DNA of 14,038 nucleotides, taken from positions 1 through 14,038 of the forward strand of contig JAFADM010000129.1 in NCBI GenBank assembly GCA_023424865.1, given 5' to 3'. The notes beneath the pieces are model-generated. The model saw only the letters and a program-made list of their open reading frames with translations, was not told the DNA's origin and ran no database searches. The stretch is from Bacillota bacterium (GTDB taxonomy: Bacteria > Bacillota_A > Clostridia > DSM-8532). Shown piece by piece: positions 6,441 to 12,480 of the stretch (positions are counted from its first letter, which is position 1; every line of letters starts with the position of its first letter). The translations under genes were made by a program, and so were the position numbers.

Positions 6441-7346
6441 ATGGCAGGCAATTTTTTAAAGTCCATCGGAAAATTTATTCTCCCTGTGGCTCTGGTTTTG
6501 GCGGCTCAACAGATATTTGGCTTATGGGGAGGAATTATCGCCATAGTAGTGTATTTTGTAGCAGCCGCTTTGATGAACAGAACTGTATTCTATCAAAACC
6601 GATCTAATCGGAAGTATCAGGAAGGTGACTACCAGGGGGCACTAAAGGATTTGGAGGATGCCATACGCTTAAATCCAAAGAACTGGCGGAATGTAGGAAA
6701 CTACGGAACACTTCTTTTAAAGCTGGGAAGAGTGGATGAGGCAGCGGTTCAGAATGCCAAGGCCTACGAGCTTTGCGATAAGGAAGATGAGAAGAAGGGG
6801 CTGGGCATCACCAAATCCCTCATTTTATGGCGTCAGGACAAGCTGGATGAAGCCATTGCCGAAATGGAGAAGCTTCTGGAAACCTACAAAAACTCCAATG
6901 TGTACGCTTCCCTCGGTTTTTTATATACCGAAAAGGGTGATCTGGAAAAAGCCCTTGCCTTTAATCTGGAAGCCAGAGAATTTAACGATACCAACACCAT
7001 TATTCTGGATAACCTTGGTTACACCTATTTCCTTATGGGTAATATTGATGAAGCCGAAGAAATTTATAAGAAGCTCATGTCCTTAAAGCCAACCTTTCCT
7101 GAGGCATTTTACAATTATGCCATGATACATGAAATAAGAGGCGATTTGGATCAGGCTGTCTATCTTTTAAGGCATGCCTTGAAGCTTAAGTTCTGGCATA
7201 CCAGCACCATCACCAAGGAAAAGGTGGAGGCTGGCGTAGAGCGTATTGACAGCATTCTTCAAAAAGCGGCGGAAGAGGAAAAGAAGGAACGGCTGGCCCG
7301 CATAAAAGAGGAGGAGCAGGAACAACTTAATGGCAACGTGGAATAA
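6441..7346 (+). CDS. Membrane-tethered TPR-repeat protein
   Basis: This is a 301-residue protein with a hydrophobic N-terminal segment (about residues 12-45) and then a run of tetratricopeptide repeats. The repeats lie at about 53-86 (YQEGDYQGALKDLEDAIRLN), 87-115, 119-150, 153-186 (ASLGFLYTEKGDLEKALAFN), 187-220 (DNLGYTYFLMGNIDEAEEIY) and 221-254. The C-terminal 40 residues are a charged, probably helical tail rich in Glu and Lys. TPR arrays are protein-interaction scaffolds; no partner can be named. The helical repeats are probably cytoplasmic, given the short basic N-terminus, but topology is not certain. AAAGG at 6426-6430 precedes ATG 6441. The gene's 3' end overlaps the next gene by 17 nt, which indicates translational coupling with the YnbB-like enzyme. 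Confidence 0.85.
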   Translation: MAGNFLKSIGKFILPVALVLAAQQIFGLWGGIIAIVVYFVAAALMNRTVFYQNRSNRKYQEGDYQGALKDLEDAIRLNPKNWRNVGNYGTLLLKLGRVDEAAVQNAKAYELCDKEDEKKGLGITKSLILWRQDKLDEAIAEMEKLLETYKNSNVYASLGFLYTEKGDLEKALAFNLEAREFNDTNTIILDNLGYTYFLMGNIDEAEEIYKKLMSLKPTFPEAFYNYAMIHEIRGDLDQAVYLLRHALKLKFWHTSTITKEKVEAGVERIDSILQKAAEEEKKERLARIKEEEQEQLNGNVE

Positions 7347-8616
7347 AGACGTCTATGAGGCTTTCGGTATAGAAGAAAAAGTGGTTTCATGTGCTCAAAT
7401 GGCGGAAGAAACAGTGAAGGCCTCTTTTCAGCAAATCGATCTGATAAAAGAAAGAAATCAGTTAAAAGTAATAAAGGCCATGCAGGAAGAAAAGCTAAGT
7501 GACACCCATTTTGCGGGTACAACCGGCTATGGCTACAACGACAGGGGCAGAGAGATTCTGGATGCTGTCTATGCCAGGGCCTTCGGATGCGAGGATGCTC
7601 TCGTTCGGCACAGTATCACCTGCGGTTCTCACGCTTTGGCCTTATGCCTTTACGGCATACTTCGGCCGGGGGACGAGCTTTTGGCGGTTACAGGAAAGCC
7701 CTATGACACACTGGATGAAGTTATCGGAACACGGGGAATCAAGGACTCCGGTTCACTTAAGGATTATGGCGTAAGCTATGCCCAGGTGGATTTTTCCTCC
7801 CAGGGCACAATGGATCTTGAAGCAATAGAAAAGGCAGTCAATGACAAAACCCGCATGGTCTTTATTCAGCGCTCCAGAGGCTATGCCTGGCGTCCTCCTG
7901 TGACCACTGCCGATATTGAGAGGGTATCACAGGCTGTAAAGGCCATACGTGAAGACATCGTTATAATGGTGGATAATTGCTACGGAGAGTTCGTAGAGGA
8001 CAGGGAGCCCGTAGCAGCAGGGGCAGATATTATGGCCGGCTCCCTTATTAAAAATCCCGGCGGGGGCCTTGTCCCTTCAGGCGGTTATGTAGCCGGAAGA
8101 AAGGATCTGGTTGAAAAAGTGTCCTACCGTATGACCCTTCCGGGGCTGGGAAGAGAGGTAGGAGCCACCCTTGGCCAGAACCGGCTTTTATTCCAGGGCT
8201 TTTTCATGGCACCCCATGTGGTGGCGGAAAGCCTTCGAGGAAGTGTTTTTGCAGCTCAATTTCTTAAGGATATGGGTTTTGTAACTTTTCCCGGGCCTTT
8301 TGATCCCCGGTGCGATTTAATACAGGCCATACGCTTTGACAGGGCCGATGCTCTGGTTGCGTTCTGCCAGGGCATACAAAAGGGATCTCCTGTGGATTCC
8401 TTTGTCAATCCCCAGCCCTGGGATATGCCCGGCTATGACAGCCCTGTGGTTATGGCGGCCGGTGCATTTGTTCAGGGTTCATCCATCGAACTGAGTGCCG
8501 ATGGACCCATACGTGAGCCCTACACCGCCTATATGCAGGGCGGACTGGTTTATGAACATGTTAAGCTTGGCGTTATGCGAGCCGTTCAGGAGCTTTATAA
8601 TGCCAGGGTTATATAA
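7330..8616 (+). CDS. PLP-dependent methionine gamma-lyase family protein (YnbB-like)
   Basis: This is a 428-residue fold-type I PLP enzyme of the family annotated as 'methionine gamma-lyase family' or 'aluminum resistance protein' (B. subtilis YnbB). Visible signatures are TTGYGYNDRGREILDAVYA (about 64-82), TCGSHALALCLYG (98-109), RSRGYAWRPP (181-190), VDNCYGEF with the likely cofactor-ring aspartate D215, and SLIKNPGGGLVPSGGYVAG with K241 as the expected Schiff-base lysine. The length is full for the family. The true substrate is not established for this group, so sulfur amino acid cleavage is only implied by the family name. Translation begins at ATG 7330 inside the TPR gene, with AGGAG/CAGGA sequences 8-13 bases upstream. 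It lies in the same unit as the HlyD-like, YggS and division genes; YggS is also a PLP-binding protein. Confidence 0.9.
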   Translation: MATWNKDVYEAFGIEEKVVSCAQMAEETVKASFQQIDLIKERNQLKVIKAMQEEKLSDTHFAGTTGYGYNDRGREILDAVYARAFGCEDALVRHSITCGSHALALCLYGILRPGDELLAVTGKPYDTLDEVIGTRGIKDSGSLKDYGVSYAQVDFSSQGTMDLEAIEKAVNDKTRMVFIQRSRGYAWRPPVTTADIERVSQAVKAIREDIVIMVDNCYGEFVEDREPVAAGADIMAGSLIKNPGGGLVPSGGYVAGRKDLVEKVSYRMTLPGLGREVGATLGQNRLLFQGFFMAPHVVAESLRGSVFAAQFLKDMGFVTFPGPFDPRCDLIQAIRFDRADALVAFCQGIQKGSPVDSFVNPQPWDMPGYDSPVVMAAGAFVQGSSIELSADGPIREPYTAYMQGGLVYEHVKLGVMRAVQELYNARVI

Positions 8617-8647
8617 TAACCCTTTTCCATAAGGGGGTGTACAAAAG

Positions 8648-10036
8648 ATGAGTGACAGGACAAACGGCGAGGGCACAAGAGAAAGGCGGACACAAAAAAC
8701 TGGCGGTAAAAAATCCCGGAAGAAAGCGGCGAGTCGATCCCGAAGGCGCAAAAGCACCCGTAAAAGAGTTATAAGCTTTCTGGGCTTTTTAGTGGTGCTT
8801 ATTTACATACCCGCCCTCTGGAACTGGCTGTTTTCTGTCAACTATGAGCTCGGCATCATTAAGACCGCAACCATGGAGATTAAAGTCCCCATCCGGGGCA
8901 TGATGGTACGCAGTGAAACACTTCTGCATTCACCCGGGGACGGCATTGTCATTCCTGAGGTTCAATACGGCGAGCGTACCCCAAAAAATCAGCAGGTGGC
9001 CTCCTTTATAAATTCTCAAATGCAGGACGTGGTCAACAACTACAAGGAAATGGAGCTGCAGATACTTAAAAGGGTTGTCACGGAATTTGACAGTTCCTCG
9101 GGTACGGATCGACAGCTCTGGCAGACTGCCATAGAAAAGCAGATTACCCGCATGGTGGATTCCACTCTGGCCGGAAATATGAGTGATGCTCAGCAAATGC
9201 GCTTTGCCATCGACCAGGTACTTGAATCCCGCGCCCGGTACATGCTTGAAAGCAAAAGCACCAGCAGCAGCATGACCAATGACAAAAAAGAGCTTGAACG
9301 TTTGAGAAGCAGCATGACCAATTCCATTCAGGTTCTCAATGCTCCCCTGTCAGGCCTGGTATCCTACTCCATGGACTCGCTTGAGGAAACCTGGACTCCG
9401 GACAATGTGAAAAATATAACACGGGGGGCTATTGATGCTCAGCTTGAGACGAATGTCCTTGAGAACAAATGGCTCACGCCCTCGGAGATAGCGGTAAAGG
9501 AAAACGAGGTTTACGCTAAGATTATAGCTAATGAGGAAGGTTTAATCGCCTTCTATGTCACTGAGGAGCAAGGCAAACAGATTTCCGTACAGCTGCAGAA
9601 AGCCCAGCTCAATGAATCAGAGCTGCTTTACGAATTGGAGCTGTCAGGAGTTGATGAAAGGGTTCCCGTTCAAATACAAGAGGTGCAGCAGGCGGAAGAC
9701 GGCTTTTCCATGGTGTTTGGGAAAATAAACCGTTATCTTGAGCAGACCATGAATTTAAGGGCTGTTGAGGGGAATTTGGTTATGCAGAGCATAACGGGAA
9801 TGAAGGTTCCCTTAAGAAGCCTGATGGATGAAAATACGGTGGACGGTACTGCGGATATAGCTGTCGTTGTAATGAATCAGGTTAAGATCCAGAGAGTGCA
9901 GATTGTTGGGCGTCAGGATGCCAACGCTATTATTGAAAATCTGGAACCGGGCAATGCGGATAAGAGTGTCGTTGTTTTTGATGTTTATTTGGTAAATCCT
10001 AAAAATGTGGTTGAGGGGCAGGTGGTTGACAAATGA
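8648..10036 (+). CDS. HlyD-like membrane adaptor protein
   Basis: This is a 462-residue protein with an extremely basic N-terminal tail (residues 1-40, many Lys/Arg), one membrane span (about 41-63, ISFLGFLVVLIYIPALWNW) and a large external part. Residues about 77-120 (IKVPIRGMMVRSETLLHSPG then VQYGERTPKNQQVASF) resemble the lipoyl/barrel-sandwich half of HlyD-type adaptors. They are followed by a predicted helical region (about 125-260), a segment like the second half of the barrel-sandwich (LNAPLSGLVSY) and a C-terminal beta-rich region. Classical HlyD proteins link an ABC transporter to an outer membrane channel, yet no transporter is encoded here and Firmicutes lack an outer membrane. Homologues are often seen beside sepF in Clostridia. 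AAGGGGGTG precedes ATG 8648. Its stop overlaps the next start as ATGA. Confidence 0.75.
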   Translation: MSDRTNGEGTRERRTQKTGGKKSRKKAASRSRRRKSTRKRVISFLGFLVVLIYIPALWNWLFSVNYELGIIKTATMEIKVPIRGMMVRSETLLHSPGDGIVIPEVQYGERTPKNQQVASFINSQMQDVVNNYKEMELQILKRVVTEFDSSSGTDRQLWQTAIEKQITRMVDSTLAGNMSDAQQMRFAIDQVLESRARYMLESKSTSSSMTNDKKELERLRSSMTNSIQVLNAPLSGLVSYSMDSLEETWTPDNVKNITRGAIDAQLETNVLENKWLTPSEIAVKENEVYAKIIANEEGLIAFYVTEEQGKQISVQLQKAQLNESELLYELELSGVDERVPVQIQEVQQAEDGFSMVFGKINRYLEQTMNLRAVEGNLVMQSITGMKVPLRSLMDENTVDGTADIAVVVMNQVKIQRVQIVGRQDANAIIENLEPGNADKSVVVFDVYLVNPKNVVEGQVVDK

Positions 10037-10743
10037 GTGAGCAGTCGATTGGGGAAATTGAAAGCAATGTCCTGAGAATCAGGGAAAAAATAGCCGCTGC
10101 TGCGGCTGCTTCCGGGAGAAAGCCGGAGGAAATTGTGCTGGTCGGCGTTTCAAAGACAGTGGGCGAGGATATGGTGCTTGCTGCCAGTCAGGCGGGAATA
10201 ACTCAATTTGGTGAAAACAGAGTTCAGGAATTGCTGAAAAAAGCCGATAATATCAACAAAGATGTACAATGGCACCTTATTGGGCGTCTGCAAACCAACA
10301 AGGTAAAGTACCTGGACAGTCGAATTGTTCTCATCCATTCCCTGGATCGGATAGAGTTGGCTCAGGCCCTTCAGGAAAGAGGGGCAAAAACCAATCAAAT
10401 CTGGCCCGTGCTTGTTCAAATCAATGTTTCAGGAGAGGAATCCAAAGCCGGCATAAGCCCGGAGGAATTGCTTCCTTTTTTAAAGACATTGTCGGCAATG
10501 GGCAATATAAAGGTCAAAGGACTTATGACGGTAGCCCCTTATTCTGAGGATCCAGAGGCTATACGATGGGTTTTTAGGGATTTGAGGAAACTATTTATTG
10601 ACACAGACAGGGAAAGGGTTGAAAATATAAATATGGAATATCTCTCCATGGGAATGAGCAATGATTATGAAATTGCCATTGAAGAGGGAGCCAATATGGT
10701 TCGTATCGGCAGTGCCATTTTCGGAGAAAGAATTTACAAATAG
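10033..10743 (+). CDS. yggS: YggS/YlmE-family PLP homeostasis protein
   Basis: This is a 236-residue alanine-racemase-like TIM-barrel protein that binds pyridoxal phosphate and helps to balance free PLP and amino and keto acid pools; it has no confirmed catalytic activity. Family marks are VLVGVSKTV with PLP lysine K41, FGENRVQE, WHLIGRLQTNK, VLVQINVSGEESKAGISPEE, GLMTVAP, and the C-terminal LSMGMSNDYEIAIEEGANMVRIGSAIFGER that contacts phosphate. The length fits the family. Its ATG overlaps the HlyD-like stop by the ATGA arrangement, so the two are translationally coupled. In Gram-positive bacteria this gene (ylmE) is a standard neighbour of sepF, as here. The following 195-nt gap may carry a separate promoter for sepF. 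Confidence 0.95.
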   Translation: MSEQSIGEIESNVLRIREKIAAAAAASGRKPEEIVLVGVSKTVGEDMVLAASQAGITQFGENRVQELLKKADNINKDVQWHLIGRLQTNKVKYLDSRIVLIHSLDRIELAQALQERGAKTNQIWPVLVQINVSGEESKAGISPEELLPFLKTLSAMGNIKVKGLMTVAPYSEDPEAIRWVFRDLRKLFIDTDRERVENINMEYLSMGMSNDYEIAIEEGANMVRIGSAIFGERIYK

Positions 10744-10938
10744 CCTAAAAGCGTATTACTAAAGCGGGCTTTGCCCGCAACCCAATGGATTGGAAACGCT
10801 GATGAAATAACTTGCTTGTTAAAAGACGCCTGTCAGCGATAAGGTACTAACACGAGACATTATTATAATGCTTATGCCGCTTTCGATAAATTCGAAAGGC
10901 TTAAGATATCTTACCAATGAAAACTGGAGGAATACACG
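10744..10938 (+). other. Structured gap before sepF with possible internal promoter
   Basis: Several pairings are visible. GCGGGC-TTT-GCCCGC lies at 10764-10778 without a T-run. AGCGT (10750-10754) can pair with ACGCT (10796-10800), but the overlapping CGCTGA (10797-10802) can instead pair with TCAGCG (10833-10838). CTTTCGA-TAAAT-TCGAAAG is at 10880-10898. TAAGATATCTTA, a perfect palindrome, is at 10902-10913. A TATAAT box occurs at 10864-10869 but lacks a matching -35. This could be a leader with alternative folds or a weak promoter and terminator region. I recognise no known riboswitch class. Confidence 0.4.
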
Positions 10939-11415
10939 ATGGCAAAATTATTTGAGAAGATGCTCGATTTCGTCGGTTGGGAAACCAATGAGGAAGGCGA
11001 AGAAGAGGATTTTTACGAGGAAGAGGTTTCTGAGCCTGCTCCCAGACAGGATCGCAATTCAAGTGCACCAAAGAAGGCAGCTCCCCAGCAGGCACAAACC
11101 CAGGGTAAGGTTCTCAGCATGGGAAGCAACCTGGGCTACAAGGTAGTGGTGCTTTCTCCCCAGAATATTCTGGAAGCCAAGGAGCTTTGTGATCATTTAA
11201 AATCCAACAGGCCCGTCATTATGAATGTTGAGGGTGTGGATACTCCGCTTGCACAGCGCATTGTGGATTTCTTAAGCGGCGCCGTTTATTGCCTTGACGG
11301 AGATATTCAAAAAATATCCAGCGGTATTTTTCTGGCCACACCGGCAAGCATTGAAATTACAGGCGATCTTAAGGATGAAATGCGGAATAAAGGCGTTTTT
11401 TCCTGGGTGAAGTAG
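10939..11415 (+). CDS. sepF: Cell division protein SepF
   Basis: SepF tethers FtsZ filaments to the membrane and shapes the division septum. The 158-residue protein has the expected parts: an amphipathic membrane-binding helix at residues 1-14 (MAKLFEKMLDFVGW), an acidic then Pro/Gln/Ala-rich linker (15-58), and the conserved SepF fold (about 66-158). The fold carries VVVLSPQNILEAKELCDHL, RPVIMNVEGVD, RIVDFLSGAVY with the dimer-interface glycine G113, and the end FLATPASIEI. A strong GGAGG lies eight bases before ATG 10939. It is followed after 3 nt by yggT and then divIVA, the usual division cluster order. Expression is probably joint with the upstream genes, with a possible internal promoter in the gap. 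Confidence 0.97.
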   Translation: MAKLFEKMLDFVGWETNEEGEEEDFYEEEVSEPAPRQDRNSSAPKKAAPQQAQTQGKVLSMGSNLGYKVVVLSPQNILEAKELCDHLKSNRPVIMNVEGVDTPLAQRIVDFLSGAVYCLDGDIQKISSGIFLATPASIEITGDLKDEMRNKGVFSWVK

Positions 11416-11418
11416 GCC

Positions 11419-11700
11419 ATGGAAGCGTTGAGGGGCGTTTTATTGGCCCTTAATTCCGTCCTGGCTGTCATGCAAATTGTCATCGTTATACGCGTATTTA
11501 TAGAGTTCAAAGCGGTGAGAAGAGACGCTCAGCCTATCCGGCTGCTGCTTCAGATTTCTGAACCGCTTTTGGCGCCTGTTAGAAAACTATTAAATGCCGG
11601 TAATAAAGACAGGCAAAGGCGCTTTGATTTGTCTCCCCTGGTGGTAATCCTTATACTTTATTTGCTGCGGCAGCTTATAAGGAGAACCCTGGGATACTAA
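11419..11700 (+). CDS. yggT: YggT/YlmG-family integral membrane protein
   Basis: This is a 93-residue membrane protein of the YGGT family. A hydrophobic segment at about 6-28 is followed by a loop containing the family-typical SEPLLAPVRKLL (about 47-58) and a second hydrophobic segment at about 73-88 (LSPLVVILILYLLRQLI). Its role is linked to cell division and membrane organisation by conserved neighbourhood rather than by known biochemistry. It starts 3 nt after the sepF stop, and the ribosome site is weak, so translational coupling is likely. In Bacillus subtilis the next gene is the RNA-binding ylmH; here divIVA follows directly. Confidence 0.9.
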   Translation: MEALRGVLLALNSVLAVMQIVIVIRVFIEFKAVRRDAQPIRLLLQISEPLLAPVRKLLNAGNKDRQRRFDLSPLVVILILYLLRQLIRRTLGY

Positions 11701-11726
11701 TGATTAATTGATTCGGGGGTGTCCGT

Positions 11727-12248
11727 ATGAATTTCATGCCTAATGATCTTCAGAATATATTATTCAAGAAAGCCGTTTTCGGGGGCTATAACACCTACCA
11801 GGTAGAGGATGTCATCACAAAGATCGTAGAAGATTTAAGCGAGCTTTTAAAGGATAATTCCAAGCTGAAGGAACGGCACGAGGACCAGCAGGAGAAGCTC
11901 AAATATTACCGGAGCATTGAGCAGACGCTGCAAAACAGCTTGGTTGTAGCCCAGCAAACCGCGGAGGAAATTGTGGCCAACGCCAGAAAAACGGCGGAAA
12001 ACATCACAAGAGAAGCGGAATTGGAAGCACGCAAGGGTATTGAGGATGCCAACGCCGATGTCAGGAATATTACAATTGAATATGAACGGCTGAGGCGTGA
12101 GGTGGAAGCTTATAAAATTCGAATTGAAAGCCTTTTAAAAGCCCAGCTTCGTTCGCTGGAAAACTTTGAGGAGTTCGGAAGAGTATCTGACAGAACGGCT
12201 GCTGAACGTATTTCGGCTGACCGCACTTCTGCGGATAAAACCGCTTGA
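11727..12248 (+). CDS. divIVA: DivIVA-domain cell division/polarity protein
   Basis: DivIVA recognises negatively curved membrane at septa and poles and recruits other proteins. The 173-residue protein has the conserved N-terminal membrane-binding module (about 5-40: ILFKKAVFGGYNTYQVEDVI), with F/G/Y residues at the loop that inserts into the bilayer, and then a long coiled coil (about 40-150) rich in Glu, Lys and Ala. The last 20 residues are a low-complexity tail with repeated (S)ADRT-like units. GGGGGTG precedes ATG 11727. It follows yggT by 26 nt and appears to be the last gene of the division cluster, because a stem-loop with T-run (the CIRCE element) and an independent promoter lie beyond it. 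Confidence 0.93.
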   Translation: MNFMPNDLQNILFKKAVFGGYNTYQVEDVITKIVEDLSELLKDNSKLKERHEDQQEKLKYYRSIEQTLQNSLVVAQQTAEEIVANARKTAENITREAELEARKGIEDANADVRNITIEYERLRREVEAYKIRIESLLKAQLRSLENFEEFGRVSDRTAAERISADRTSADKTA

Positions 12249-12307
12249 AGCCAGGCTCATAATAAAGGATCTTAAAATGAGGTAAATATGCTTCAAATAA
12301 GAGATTG

Positions 12308-12334
12308 TTAGCACTCTAGACGATAGAGTGCTAA
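12308..12334 (+). promoter_or_regulatory. CIRCE operator (HrcA binding site)
   Basis: TTAGCACTC at 12308-12316, a 9-nt spacer, and GAGTGCTAA at 12326-12334 match the CIRCE consensus perfectly. HrcA represses heat-shock genes through this site. It lies 8 bp upstream of the -35 box of the htpG promoter, further upstream than the more usual overlap with the transcription start. As RNA it forms a 10-bp stem with a 7-nt loop followed by TTTTAT, so it may also end divIVA transcription. Confidence 0.93.
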
Positions 12335-12341
12335 TTTTATA

Positions 12342-12370
12342 TTGACATTCTCTGACCATCATATTATCAT
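12342..12370 (+). promoter_or_regulatory. htpG promoter
   Basis: Consensus -35 TTGACA at 12342-12347, 17-nt spacer, and -10 TATCAT at 12365-12370 indicate a vegetative sigma-factor promoter. The expected start is near 12377, giving a leader of about 104 nt. Confidence 0.75.
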
Positions 12371-12480
12371 AATTCATGGAAACAAGGTTACGTCTTTCAC
12401 CAGCCCGCTGCCTGTATTGCAAGGCTGAAGCAGGATGGTTTGAATAAGGCGAGATAAGTTTTTATATGGAGGTTTTTGCT

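Noticed and set aside
8618..8637. CCCTT/AAGGG stem hiding the HlyD-like ribosome site
   Set aside because: Only five base pairs and easily formed by chance with any G-rich ribosome site.
10764..10778. GC-rich hairpin after yggS as an intrinsic terminator
   Set aside because: The 6-bp stem is followed by AACCC rather than a T-run, so it was kept only as part of the structured gap.
11307..11510. Minus-strand frame across the sepF–yggT junction
   Set aside because: It is antisense to two well-recognised genes and has no supporting features.
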